The position numbers were made by a program, and so were the translations under genes. Under the pieces are notes generated by a model, which saw nothing but the letters and a program-made list of their open reading frames with translations, did not search any database and was not told the origin of the DNA. Of a stretch of 64,000 nt of DNA, positions 21,600 to 33,698 are shown one piece after another. This DNA comes from Aquatica leii (Eukaryota; Arthropoda; Insecta; Coleoptera; Lampyridae), in assembly GCA_035610365.1 (NCBI GenBank), contig CM069432.1, positions 233,830,104-233,894,103 on the forward strand, read 5' to 3'. How positions within the stretch are numbered: the first letter of the stretch is position 1; the number at the start of each line of letters is the position of its first letter.

Positions 21600-23375
21600 A
21601 TTCTACGTCACTTTTCCAAATTTAACGTTGTAATTCTCAACTTGCAATTGTCTATTGTCCTCCGGCATCTCATTTTGATATACTTGACTTTGAAAAATGT
21701 TTTGTCTACTGTGCTCCTATGACTCTGAATCTTGGTGACTTTAATATAAATATTTAACATCCACTTACAACCAAGCTCACCTCGTGCAAATTGCCTATGT
21801 CTTGAACTCTCTATTCTTCTATCTGAGCCTACTAATTTCTCTCCTCGGTTTCCTCTTTCTGTTTTCGATCTTTTTCTAGTAAAGAACGCTTCTTATCTTC
21901 TGAGCAACTTGATGTCCCTGGTGTATCAGCACACTCCATGCTATAATTTAAGAAAGAGGAAAACTAGAAATATGATGTAAACCTCTGTAACGAGATGTAG
22001 TTGCAATGCGCTGCTGAAATTCTCTGGGATGCAGCATGTAAAGTAGACGGTCCTGATTTATTGGTGAACAGCTTTACGCTAATGGTCATCCATCTGTTTG
22101 AGTAAATTGCTTCTGTTAAAGGTTTAGGCTTAGAGATCCTGGTACCTTTTGGTTTCATCCCCAAATATCAAAAAATGATTAAAAACAAAGATAAGGATTA
22201 TAGAGTTAGGAAATCGTGTAATGATCTCAACTTTTATAAAACATTTAGAGTGTTAAGAAGTAAGTGCAAAACCGCCATTAGAAATGCTAAAAGAGATTAC
22301 ATTGCTTTTAATCTTTAACCTAATCTGTTTTCTCAGACGCTATGGCGTAATATTAGAAAGCATGGGATAGTTGACACAAGTAATCTTATTTGTCCTGTCG
22401 AGCGTAGAGGAGCTAAATAAACATTTTTCTGATCCTCCTAGCAATGGTATCTCTACTCTCGATTGTTGTAATGTCATATCCTAAAGTAACTTTCGTTTTC
22501 AGCTATTACTGAGGTAGACGTTTTAACAGTTTTTTAAAAAGTTAAATCTGAAGCAATTGGTATCGAAGGGAGGTATCGAAGGGATTTCTCTTTATGTTCT
22601 TGCTGTGACTCTTCCAATTATTATCTCCACTATCACTAAAATTTTTAATTGTCTTCCATATTTCCTGCCTGTTGGAAGAGTGCCAGAGTTACTCCAATAC
22701 AATCTCTCAAGAAGCCCCCGATTTTAGACCTATCAGTATTTTACTGTCGCTATTCAATATATTTGAATACGTTGTGTATGATCAGATCACCACTTATATC
22801 GACCAGGCGCAAATTTTGGTTCTGAATCAGTGAAAAATGTAGAGGTTATCTTTAATAACCGACTTTTTTTTAGGTAGATCATGTTATCCAACTATATCGT
22901 CGTGTTTACTCAGCTCTTCACTCCCTCCATAAGCTGTCAAAATTTACTACAGAATGTATTTGTTCTAATCCTCCCAATCTTTTTCTAATGTAACCCCGTC
23001 TTTCTTTAATGTGAACCTAATGTACCGTCACCGCCTTAACGTTGCATTCAACTCTTGTGTCCGTTATGTGTACAACCTTAAACCCCCGTGAGCATGTCTC
23101 AATACTTACTTCAGTTTTTAAATGTTGGTGTTTGTTTTTAAAACACTAAAGAATAGTTTCCCTCCTTACTTTTATTACACCATGTCGTTAAGTTTATCTG
23201 AGTAAGCTCAAGCCCTGATTTATCCTCGACATAGAACGAAAATCGGTGTCGCTGTCTTCTTTCTGCCACGCTTGCTTTCGTTTTTTTTAAAAAAACAGTA
23301 GTTCACTTTAGTTTTACTCCTACTTCGGGTTGGTTGTACTTGAAGGTATTAAATATGTATCAAATGTACACAAGA
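21600..23375 (+). pseudogene. LINE relic (Jockey/CR1 group) with internal RT deletion
   Basis: The endonuclease part shows NLGDFNINI near 21727-21757, a hallmark motif. The linker follows: PKYQKMIKNKDKDYRVRKSC, then YKTFRVLRSKCKTAIRNAKR (about 22160-22300), and TLWRNIRKHGIVDTSNLICP near 22340. The RT palm is essentially missing; only SEAIGIEG and KKPPILDLSV-like scraps remain at 22550-22750. The C-terminus survives (FVFKTLKNSFPPYFYY near 23130; LIYPRHRTKIGVAVFFLPRL near 23215-23275). Many shifts. The end near 23375 is judged from loss of resemblance. Confidence 0.75.
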
Positions 23376-23389
23376 AATTAATAAATAAA

Positions 23390-26116
23390 ACCAACATTGC
23401 GAGAACGACTTAAAAACGAATTTATATTGAAAGGATGCGTCTATAATCCATGTAACAAACGCGTCATTTAAACACATGCAATTAAAATTTTATTCTCAAT
23501 TTTGATTAAAAATTGGATTATATGTGCATTATTCTAGCAAAACGCAAATAATCAATAAAAATTGAATATACATTTGCTTAAACCGGCGTCGGCGTCATGT
23601 AGAAGTTTACACACAATGTTAAAATTATTTTTGCAAAAAATTATACATCATAGATACAAACTTTAACTATTAATTTAAATACAAAAAAATCGGTAAAACA
23701 ATTTTTTTAGAATAAAAGTTTTGGGGTATATAATCTTATGTTTTTTCTTAAATCATCTTGCAAATGCTTTTAATGTTTGATCTTACTACTAATCTACTGG
23801 ATAGTTGACGTGAAGTTAAAATAAAACCAATATTGATTATTTATAAAAGAACTCAAGCGTTTGAACACGACGATGATGGCTACTCATGTAACGTAATTTT
23901 TTACTTTATCATTTAAAACAATTGGTATTATTTATGTATTTTACAGTTTTAGTTAAGTAAGTAAAACTACTGCACTTAGTATGATTTGTTTGTTTACCAT
24001 TATTTGCAATCTATGAAAAATTATTGTAATTTATATGTTTACATTTATTCTATTTTTTACACCGTATAGTTAAGGTTAAAAAATTACTTTAATGTATATG
24101 CTGATAAATATTTTCACGCATTTAAATGAAAAATTTTTAGGAATTATAATATTTACATTGATAAAAAGTTATTGGTTATTTGAGTTAGAAATTTAAAGCT
24201 TACCATTAAGTTTCAATTATACTCGGTAAAGAGCAATTATATATTTTTTAAATTACACTTATAAATACGCCAACGTTTTTAAATTTATGTTTTATTGTAT
24301 ACATTTAATTATATCAAATTGTACTTAAAATGCAATTTGTTTTTTTTTTATATATAACAACTTTTATACAAATTATATATTTTAAAAGCGTTTTTCACAA
24401 TTAACCTAAAAACAGTTATACAAAAAAATTAATTAAATTAGTATCTACCTTTATAAAAAACACTCGAGTATAACTTAAAAAAAACATCTTAACAAAATTA
24501 AGACTAAGGTTCTAATTTTTAAAAGAATAATATAATGTAATTAAATTACTTCAGTTGTACAAATAAAATAAATTATTAAAAAATTATGGTTTTAAGTTTA
24601 GCATTTTGTAATTAACCTGAATTTATGAGTTAATTAAACATACTTAACATCTTAATAATTGCGTTTTTATTTTTGCAGGTTAAGCAAACCGTTAAATAAA
24701 CCTTTAATTAATATTCGTTTTATTCTGTGTAAAGTTAATCTAAAAAAATGAATAAAACATTATTTATTGTCTTAATATAAAATTATCTTATATACGCAAT
24801 ATCAGTTTTTTTATATTACTATTTGTGCTTGTGAATAAAAAAACTGTTGGTTTACTAATGTTTTAGGTACTTAGAAATTAACATTTTTTGACGGTGTTTA
24901 TAAAATACAAAAATTATTGTTGAGAAATTAAACATCAATTAAGGTAGTTAATAAACCGAGACATTTATTTTTAATTAATGTCAAAAATGATTTGTGTTTT
25001 TAAGACTACATTATTATGCAAAAAATGGTTTGCTTTTAATACTGTTTTTCTAAAACGCTAGTAATGTGCAGTTTTAACGCATGTTATTATTTAAATAAAT
25101 GTGAAATATGGATAACAACTATGTTTTTTAAATTTACTCGAGTAAATAAAAACTACAATTAGTTTAAACTAAGATAGTTTTATATTTGTTATGTTAAAAA
25201 ATTTTTTTAACTCGCTTAGTACATATATTTTGCGTCGTTCATTTTAAATTTAGTTGGTAACATTGGAGCTGTTCAGGGAAGTTTTTTAAAGCTTCGAAAT
25301 CTAATATAACAAGTTACTTAATATAATAGGAAAAATAATGAAGATTTAAAAATTGAAAGTCTAGCGCGCGTCGTGTTTCAGAAATGGCTGTACCTTTAAG
25401 TAACCCTATTTGTATATTTATTATATATTTGTATATATTATTTATTTTGTTTATTAGTTTTATAGTAGTATAGTATGTTGCTTAACTCGAAGGCCTGGTA
25501 TACCTATAAATGAATTCTAATTACGGTGATATTGCACTCACGCATAATGTTAACTAATTTCTTTTAGATTTGTCAATTTTAAAATAACTTTACTTACTGT
25601 TAGTTTATTTGTGTTCTACGTGTCACACACAGTCGGAGATAGGAGAGGTTCAAATAAATAAGAGTTAAAAGGCGCCAGATCTTTTATAAGTAAAACTTCT
25701 ATCTCGATTAGGACAGAAGCTTCAAACTTGTAACGAATTTCAGTTTCGTTATCCTTGTTACCCTGGTGTTTGTGTAACCAACAAAAGAAAGATATGTTAC
25801 CATAAAGAAAAGATAAAATTGGTATAACAACTTTAATTTAATAACGTAGATTATTAACGAGTCTCACAAATTCTCAATCCATAAATGCCGGAAGTATCGG
25901 CAACACACAATACATAAGTTTACACGATGTCGATAGCGAAGAAAATTACATAACAAATATCGTTTGTACACAGCATGCGATACACAAAAAATAATTAGTG
26001 ATACTACCTCAATGGTATTAAAACAATGATTGTAATTACATAAGTTAAAATAAGCAAAATTCCGTGAGTGACTTTTCTGACAGCGACAAAATAATTAAAT
26101 AAACTTACCCACAATC
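23390..26116. other. AT-rich DNA without recognisable gene
   Basis: About 2.7 kb with many A and T runs. No family-like frame or clear inverted or tandem repeat was seen by eye. Confidence 0.5.
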
Positions 26117-26130
26117 CAGTACCTACTTGT
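26117..26130. repeat. 14-bp target-site duplication of PLE copy 1 (left)
   Basis: CAGTACCTACTTGT occurs here and at 27392-27405, exactly outside the PLE-related sequence on both sides. Confidence 0.88.
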
Positions 26131-26221
26131 AATAGCGAAGGTTTTCACAGCCGGAGTCTATACTAAGATAAGAACGTCTTCCGGGTTTGGACCGTGTCAA
26201 TGTTGTAACCGAAGTTGCTAA

Positions 26222-26255
26222 CGTTTTGCCCACTTTCGTAAGTGGGCTTCATCAG
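26222..26255 (-). ncRNA. Hammerhead-ribozyme-like core in PLE 3' region
   Basis: On the minus strand, CTGATGA is followed by a hairpin with perfect arms GCCCACTT/AAGTGGGC and then AAAAC. The hammerhead consensus is CUGANGA, helix II, GAAA; here one G to A change in GAAA would disable it. PLEs are known to carry such motifs. Helices I and III were not convincingly paired. Confidence 0.5.
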
Positions 26256-26520
26256 GGCGTGAGAGAAAACGAAGAACTCAAACAAGCAATCGAAATCTAA
26301 CTAAAAACTTCTCAAAAGGTAGGTAATCAACTTGTGAACCAAGCCAGATTCTAAACTCTGAAAAGGTGAGAAAGAAAACGATAAACTTGAAAAAGCAAAC
26401 GAAAATCTAACAAAGAACCACTCCAGAGTTAGGTAATCAACTTGTGAACTAAAACAGATTCTAAACTCCATAGAAGTGACTTGAAAAGAAATAGGCTTCG
26501 TATATAAAGAAGAAGTGTCG

Positions 26521-27300
26521 TCACGGCTGGTTAAGCTCGACTCTGATTGGGTTACGGTTGAAAGGGGGCGTGTTTTCGATAAAGGACCGGAAACCAAAGA
26601 GGGGATAGTTCGAAACTATGATCTCGATTGAAGTTATTGGGGTGTTTGATGATTTATATGCTTTCTCAAAATTTTCTGTTAAAAAAGAATGGAGATTTGG
26701 CAATGACCGAAACGTTATCTAACTCTATTTTGTGACCTGTAGTGAAATGATGTTCAGCAACCGCAAACTTAGAAATATGCTTTTTCCTTATACAACGATC
26801 ATGTTCTGAAATGCGAGTAATGACGGAACGACCGGTCTCACCAATGTAGACTAAACCACATGAACAACGAATTTGGTATACACCTTGAGATGAAAGTTTA
26901 GAAAATTTGTCCTTGGGAGCAGAAAGAATCTGAAAGATTTTGCCTGTCGAGTTGAAAATAGGGTTGATACCATTCTTACGAAGAAGTTTCCCTATTTGAT
27001 CTGTAACCTTGTGGATGTAGGGTAAAAAAGCCAATTTCGGATTGGATTCGGAAGCAGAAATGTCCTTAGGTAATCGAGTACGTGGATGTAGACGATGATT
27101 AATAACTCTATAAATACCTCGTTTCATATAAGCAGTGTTCACTAAAGTTCTAGTAAGATGACAGAGTTCCGAGTCTAGATTCTCAGGTTGACAAATAGAA
27201 AAAGCACGATGAACCAAAAATACAATAACAGAACGTTTCTGTGCAGGATGATGAGACGAAGCATGAAGGTATCTATCAGTATGGGTGAGTTTGCGATAAA
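26521..27300 (-). pseudogene. PLE reverse transcriptase C-terminus and GIY-YIG endonuclease
   Basis: The frame 26666-27358 reads HIYRKLTHTDRYLHASSHH and FSICQPENLDSEL (the end of the PLE RT and thumb), then SESNPKLAFLPYIHKVTDQI. The GIY-YIG endonuclease follows: GVYQIRCSCGLVYIGETGRS and VITRISEHDR, with the catalytic Tyr, Gly and Arg in place. After a frameshift near 26680, the C-terminal tail (SSNTPITSIEI, PPFNRNPIRVELNQP) follows in 26521-26703. The first residues of the 27358 frame come from the inverted junction and are not native. In intact elements this enzyme nicks the target for RT priming. The RT catalytic half is absent. Confidence 0.9.
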
Positions 27301-27391
27301 TGTGACTCGTAAGCTCGACGGACTTCTGGGCCATTCTGTTTGGTGACAACATTGACACGGTCCAAACCCGGAACGCGTTCTTATCTTAGTA

Positions 27392-27405
27392 CAGTACCTA
27401 CTTGT
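27392..27405. repeat. 14-bp target-site duplication of PLE copy 1 (right)
   Basis: Second copy of CAGTACCTACTTGT, see 26117-26130. Confidence 0.88.
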
Positions 27406-28050
27406 TTGAAGAAAACGTTTTCCTCGTTGAGTCAGCTGGAATAAATTTGAATAGCAAATCGTGTCAACATTATGACTCACGAAAGCAAAATCTAAAAAAT
27501 TGTTAATTACTACTAAAAGAAAATACACATATGAACCCGATTATCGAATTCTGTTGTACACATTCAGTAAAAGTTGATTTCGCAGTTGTTTTCCGCATGA
27601 GAAGAATCTCCAAGAAAAGTTCTTGCATTCGTTTTTAGTTTTAAACGTAGGTTTTGCAGAGTTATACTCGTCTCAAGAAGGTATTTGTCGATATTAACCC
27701 CTGATAGATAATGCATCGAAACATACAGCCAAAACGTGACGGGACAGCTATCAAATTAAGAAGGAAATTTTCATTCTAAAAAAACGGATATGAAAAGCTT
27801 ACCCTGTGATAAATAAACTACTTTCAATGCGTAATGAAATTATAATTTCATTTCCATTAACGTCTATGTTATTAGAAACTTCAAATTTTAAACATTACAG
27901 GCCATTTTAAGTAGTTGCCGGTTTTACCTCTTGACAGGAAATGTCAGTAGAAAGAACATTCGACAGAGGGCGTCAAAACCGAAATCTAATTTTAATTTAA
28001 CCAATATACAGGGTATTACGTTTGAAATTTTTACACGTAACAGTTCTCAA
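27406..28050. other. Unrecognised spacer between PLE copies
   Basis: No coding resemblance. An open frame overlapping 27175-27528 on the minus strand is accidental. Confidence 0.45.
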
Positions 28051-28055
28051 CGTTC

Positions 28056-29180
28056 TATCCTATTTAGGCTTTATCAGGGCGCAAGAGAAATTGAAGAAAC
28101 CAAACAAGCAAATGAAATCTAACTAAGAAGTTCTTAAAAATTAGGTAATCAACTTGTTATTCGAGCCAGATTCTAAACTGTAAAAAGGTAATAAAACAAT
28201 AAACTCGTAAAGATAAACGGCAATCTAACAAAGGATCACTACAGAGTTAGGTAATCAACTTGTGAATCCAACCAGATTTTAAACTTCATAGAAGTGATTT
28301 AAGAAGCAGTAGTCCTCGTATATAAAGAAATATTGCCACAGCTGGTTAAACTCGACTCAGATTGGGTTCCGGTCGAAACGAAGCGTGTTTCCGATAAAGT
28401 AATGAGCGGGAACCAAAGAAGAGATGGCTCGAAACCATGATCACGATTAAAGTTATTGGGGTGTTTGTTGTTTTTTTTCTATGCTGTCTTCGATTTTCCT
28501 ATGGAAAAAGAATGGAGATTTTGAAGATTATATTGTAACCTGTAGAAAAATGATGTTCAGCAAGCGCAAACTTTTGCTTTATACAGCAATCATGTTTGGA
28601 AATGCGTGTATCAACGGAACGACCGCTTTTATTAATGTAGACTAAACCACATGAACAAGGAATTTACTATACCCCTTAAAATGAAAGTGTAGAAAATGTG
28701 TTCTTGGAAAAAAGAAGAATCTAAAAGATTTTGCCTGTAGAATTGAATATGAGTTCATCACCGTTCTTACGAAGAAATTTCTTTATTTGCTTTGTGACCT
28801 TGTAAATGTAGGGTAAAAATGTCAATTTTGGATTGGATTCGGAAGTAAAAATATCGTTAGGTAATCATGCATGTGGATGTAGACGACGATTAATAACTGT
28901 TTGAATATTTTGCTTTATATAACCATTGTTCGTCAAGATTCTAGTAAGATGACGGAGTTCCGAGCCTAGATCCACAGGTTGGCAAATAGAAAAAGCGCAA
29001 TGAACCAAATGTTTATTAACGTTTCTGTGCAGAATCATGATGAGACGAAGCATGTCCGTATGGGTGGGTTTGCGATAAACAGAATGGCCTAGAAGTCCGT
29101 CGGGTTTACGAGTCACAAAAACGTCGAGAACTGGGAGAAAACCATTAATTTCGATTTCTTCGTTTTCTATCACACCTTAA
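28056..29180 (-). pseudogene. Penelope-like element copy 2 (RT C-terminus, decayed GIY-YIG, 3' region)
   Basis: Same family as copy 1. The 3' region aligns throughout (for example GGTAATCAACTTGTGAA at 28250 against 26431), including the internal duplicated block. The frame 28865-29173 has GFLPVLDVFVTRKPDGLLGH, SVYRKPTHTD, then FSICQPVDLGSELRHLTRIL, the RT end in its normal orientation. Downstream, the GIY-YIG region is readable only in pieces (CSCGLVYINKSGRSVDTRIS near 28620) and is more decayed than in copy 1. The hammerhead-like core is degraded (CTGATAAAG near 28070). Its 5' edge meets copy 3, which points the other way. Confidence 0.85.
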
Positions 29181-29189
29181 GGAAGCCCT

Positions 29190-30756
29190 TTTACTTTTCT
29201 TATTCGCTATCGTGGCCACAACATTATTCCTCATCTTGAGTAGGCAAACACTCTATCCCCGGATGATTGGAATCTCTTTGACAACATTACTGAGCAGCAG
29301 CCTACGACTAGTCACTGAAGGTCATCTCAATAAGTTTCAACTATTGGAATCCAAAAATCATAAAGCTTCATCCACCATTAATTTCTTGAAGACGGTAGTC
29401 AGTTTATCTAGTTTGACTCTCACTTCAACACAGGAAACGGTGCTATCTAAACATTTGAATTTTGTTGGTGCTCCTAAACATATTCTTAAAGAAGGTGTTT
29501 TATGTGCTGTCAAGTCTTCTATAACACATCTTCGCCACATCTCAGTTCCCATTTGTATTTACACTGATAAAATCCTTGAATCGTCTAAAGTTTCTAATTC
29601 CAACATTTCTAAGTCGGAAGAGTTAGCCCTAAAATGTCTTTGTAGGAACCCCTATATTGCTGTACCTTCAGCCAATAAAGGCTACGCTACTGTCGTTTTG
29701 AACCAAATTGATTATGTTACAAAAATGCATTCTATTTTATACGCTCTTCTAACTCGTAGTCCCACTATGAGGATTGAACGTGAGGTTATCCAAATCTTCT
29801 AATCTACCTCCAGAAACAAAACGTCGACTTACCCCTTCAGATTCCAAACCACCTTGTCTATACGTACTTTCTAAAGTTCACAAATAAGACATTCTCTTTC
29901 AACCTCAGTACTATCCAATCTCCTATCGACAAGCTAGTCAAGTTCTAGTCCAACATTTTTTGCAAAAATTTTACAGGTAAAACTTTTTCTCACATCTTCA
30001 ACTCTCAGCATTTTAAATAACGTTCTAAAACTATAAAATTTAAACCACAAGATATTCTTGTAAGTTTTGACGTCACTTCAATTTTTACCAAAGTTCTTAT
30101 TAAGGATTCGCTCATTATCATCGAACAGATTCTGTCTCAACATGGCAAAACTCGAGATCCTCTTATTCATAAGTGTTTATCATCCATTTACTTCCGATTT
30201 GATAAAAAAATTTACGAACAGGTTTCTGGTGTTGCTATGGATTCTCCTCTATCACCTGTCTCATGGTCATCTCCAATTGTTTAACTTTCTTGATCATCTA
30301 AACAATCAGCGCATAGACATCAAATTTACTATGAAAATCGAAACTAATATTTCTCTCTCATTCTTTGACGATTTTGTGTTTCGTAAGCCCGACGGACTTC
30401 TGGGTCATTCTGTTAATCGCAAAGCCATTCATACAAACAGATACCTTCATGTTATGTCTTATTATCATCCTGCACAGAAACGTTCAGTTATTGACCCTTT
30501 GGTTTATCGCGCTTTTTTTAATTGCCAACCTGAGAATCAAAACTCGGAACTCCGTTATCTTACTAGAACCTTCGTGAACAATGGTTATATGAAGCGAAAT
30601 ATTTAAACAGTTATTAATTGCCGTTTCTATCGACGTGGTCGATTACTTAAAGACATTTTCCCTTCCGAATCCAATCCGAAATTGGCATTTTTACCCTTTA
30701 TTCACAAGGTTACAGATTAAATAAAAAAACTTCTTTGTAAGAACGGTATTAAATTA
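29190..30756 (+). pseudogene. Penelope-like element copy 3, N-terminal and RT domains, catalytic box deleted
   Basis: The plus-strand frame 29212-29802 is the PLE N-terminal region: LTSTQETVLSKHLNFVG, SEELALKCLCRNPYIAVPSA, then NKGYATVVLNQIDYV. RT motifs continue in shifted frames: SKVHK near 29870, VSFDVTSIFTKV near 30060 (motif A, Asp intact), and YEQVSGVAMDSPLSPV near 30215 (motif B, usually GVAMGSPLSP). The YVDD box that should follow is deleted; the sequence jumps to HGHLQL and FLDHLNNQRIDIKF. The C-terminus (FRKPDGLLGHSVNRKAIHTN, FNCQPENQNSELRYLTRTF) runs to about 30756, before the endonuclease. Unable to reverse transcribe. Confidence 0.88.
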
Positions 30757-31375
30757 ATGCAGTGTATGTAGCTGTTGTTATTCTATCACATTTAGGAATA
30801 TAATTGTTGTAGACCATGTACAATACTGGTCCGAGAACGCGGTACCCCTGCGGCAATATCTTTTAGTTCTGAGTACTCTTTGCCGTATCTAACTCTGAAA
30901 TGGCAACCGGAGATGTAACATTTGAGAATCTGGCTCATCTGCCTAGATAGATTTTTAATTAATTTATATTTGACGCCCTCGTACCATACCATATCAAAAG
31001 CTTGGGCCACGTCCAAAAATATAAGTGCACATAATTTTTTTTCTTCTGATGTTCTTTCTATTACATCGGTGATGCGATGCACTTCATCGATCGAGTGCTT
31101 ATTCCAAAATCCAAATTAGTTGGGATAAGTTGCTTTTCCTCAAGGATTGGTTTGAGGTGTTTCAGCACCAGCTTTTCAAACAGTTTTAATATGATTGGTA
31201 ACAATAAGATGGGTCGATATGATGTTGAGTGGTTTGCCTGGTTTGCGGATCATAATAACGCAAATTTCTACTGCAATGTTACGTGTTGTAGTCGCAGTGC
31301 TGCATTGAGTAGGTGGGTAGGTTTCATTACGCTTTTTTGGCAATTCTTTAAGCAGTTTGCCATTTATTAAGTAAT
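30757..31375 (-). pseudogene. Jockey-type LINE reverse transcriptase fragment
   Basis: The frame 30792-31082 reads RITDVIERTSEEKKLCALIF, LDVAQAFDMVWYEGVKYKL, SQILKCYISGCHFRVRYGKE and then AAGVPRS, matching Jockey RT motif A (LDVAQAFDKVWH) and the start of motif B. After a shift, VLGPVLYMVYNNYIPKCD follows near 30770-30840. Upstream pieces (31090-31370) contain the linker (KPGKP-like) in broken frames. The catalytic FADD is missing because the fragment ends at the junction with the PLE. It is inactive. Confidence 0.85.
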
Positions 31376-33365
31376 AGCCTAGCGCTTTTTTTGCACTAAG
31401 GTTCTTTTGAATCTTCTTAGCAAAAATGTAAATAAAAATAAAATTAAATAAATTAAATTAAAATTTCGTTTTTTATTTTATCCTTTACATCTTTTACAAC
31501 TAATTTAACTCTTCAGATTATTAAACCAACTAGATACTAAAACCACAAAATTATGAATATTTTTAGGCATTGGAAAAATAAAATTTATTGTTTTAAATTT
31601 TGATGATTAACCGCCAAAAAAACAAACAAAAACTTGTTTTAAAATTTGTGTAAATTTCTATCATCACAATACAATTTTTTAACTAAATTCTTAGAAATTT
31701 TAGCAGCAATGTATATAAACTATTTTCTTAAGTTTATATTATTTCTTAAATTTTGTGTATTGTTTAAAATTAGCTTTAGCTCCCAATAAAATGTTTTAAA
31801 AATGCATTTATGTTATTTACCGTCATATATTTGTAAAAGTCTTTATTTGTAATTATGTTCAATACATTATATAAATGCAATGATTGTAATGCAATTACAA
31901 TACTTTAAGTTTTGTTCATTTGCATTTGTTTACTAAAAATAAAATATTGAAATAACATTTATAAACGGATACGCAATATGAATAAGTTACTAAGCATAAA
32001 CAAAAGTAAATAAATTAAATACAGTATTAACAAATACTCTATTAAATTTCAATAAAATCTTGAAAACAAAACAAATTTTAAGAAAAATCTTGAATAATAA
32101 TTTTATTCATTGCATTTAAGCTTGTCATTAAATCTTTTTTAAATTTTTAATTAACTGAAGTATAAATTTGAATAACATCTTTAAACTACAGCTTATTAAA
32201 ACAAATTGAATAGATTTTTGAGAAAAACTTTTTAGACTACAAATAAGAACATAATCAGAAATTAGGCGTAAGAAATACGACCTACATCTGAGTAACACGA
32301 ACAGGTTGTTAAAGTCAATAGACTTAAAATTGCATAAACGAAGATGAAAAGTCTACATTAAGATACTAGGTAAACGTGTACAGTTGATTTATTTAATTTA
32401 ATAAATTTATTCGAAAATTATGAAATAATGTTTATTATTAGTTACATAACATTTAGACGAATAACAAATATATACAATAATTATTTATTGTTTTAAAGTT
32501 TATCAGTAATTATTTTGATAAAAACACCATCAAAATAAACTGGTGATGCCTACATTAATTTAAGAGGTATTTGTTTTTTAATCAATAAAGCGTTTATATA
32601 ATGTTGTTATTTGCTTTTTACAAAAATTAGTTCATATTAACAATGGTATAAAATAATAAATGTTTTTGTTTCTGTGTTTTTTGAATAAAATAAGAAAATG
32701 ATGTAAAAATTAAATAAAACATGTAAATATTATTATATAAAAATACCATAACAAAATTATGTGAGTAAATTAGAGAAACTGCATTTGTGTCTAAAAAGTA
32801 CAAAAGTATAAAACGCATAACTTATATTAAAAGTTATTTGTGTAACAGGTAACAGTGAGTTTTGTTTTTCGAGTAGAATGGAATTAAACATTGGACATAA
32901 GTTGGTTATTTATTTAAATTTAAAATAAATATGTTGCATTTAATTATATCATGCCTAAACTAACACATACTAATATATTTAAAAAAAAATCAAAAACAAT
33001 AATTTTTTAAAGATTGTAAACATTTTTGCAAAAAAGTTAGAAGTATTACGACTGTAACTTGGAGATAAAATGTACCAATAAACGTCAAATTTATTTTTTT
33101 TTTCACTTTTTTAAACTGAACTTTTTGTTTATTTCGCACTAAAATCTATTACTTTTATTGGTTTGGGTTTCAAAATGAAAAATGCTTTTATAAATGTTAA
33201 AACATAATTTTATTTATTATTGCTTTGTTTCCATATGCTCTGCAACTACTGACCAGTAATCATAGTAGTAGTAAAATGGTTCGGTTATAGACCACAAGCA
33301 TACTGCCGCAGCACGCTAAGGAAATTAATGATATGTAATAAATTGATTTCATATTTGTACTGGGA
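31376..33365. other. AT-rich DNA without recognisable gene
   Basis: About 2 kb of A/T-run-rich sequence. No supported feature on either strand. Confidence 0.5.
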
Positions 33366-33369
33366 GTAT

Positions 33370-33630
33370 TGGGGTTGCAGAGGTAAGGCACTTGCAGTAT
33401 TGATCTGTTTTGTGTTTCTTCTGTTCAGTTTCTTGTTACTCTTTTCAAGACATCAGTCCATCTAGTTAGTGGCTTTCCTTAACTTTGTTTTCTTCTCTGG
33501 GCATCTATAATCTGATTGATATACTGACTCGTATGATATCTTGGATTCTAAACTTTTTTTGGTATTCCTCATTGGTTAAATATTTTTTCTCAACACTTGC
33601 GCCCAATGTTGCAAGCTCCATAGATTTTTG
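33370..33630 (-). pseudogene. LINE C-terminal fragment (RTE/CRE-like)
   Basis: The minus strand reads NEEYQKKFRIQDIIR near 33560 and GKPLTRWTDVLKRVTRN near 33440-33490. The latter is typical of the extreme C-terminus of RTE-like LINE proteins (RGRPPTRWTDDIKRV). It has a premature stop and lacks RT motifs. Confidence 0.6.
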
Positions 33631-33698
33631 AGTTATTCTAAACCTATTAACGGATATAAAATCTTAAGCTTTCGCGGTTGTTATGTTTATGGTTATAA

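Larger units (their letters stand above)
26131..27391 (-). mobile_element. Penelope-like element copy 1, 5'-truncated with inverted 5' end
   Basis: 1261 bp flanked by a 14-bp duplication. The minus strand carries the RT C-terminus, GIY-YIG domain and a long 3' region. At the high-coordinate end, 27301-27391 is in the opposite orientation: a short piece of the RT C-terminus (TRKLDGLLGHSV, plus strand) joined to the same terminal sequence found at 26150-26210. Both ends of the insertion therefore carry the same element tip, as inverted copies. The 3' region contains a duplicated block (periods starting 26294 and 26404) and a hammerhead-like core at 26222-26255. Confidence 0.88.
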
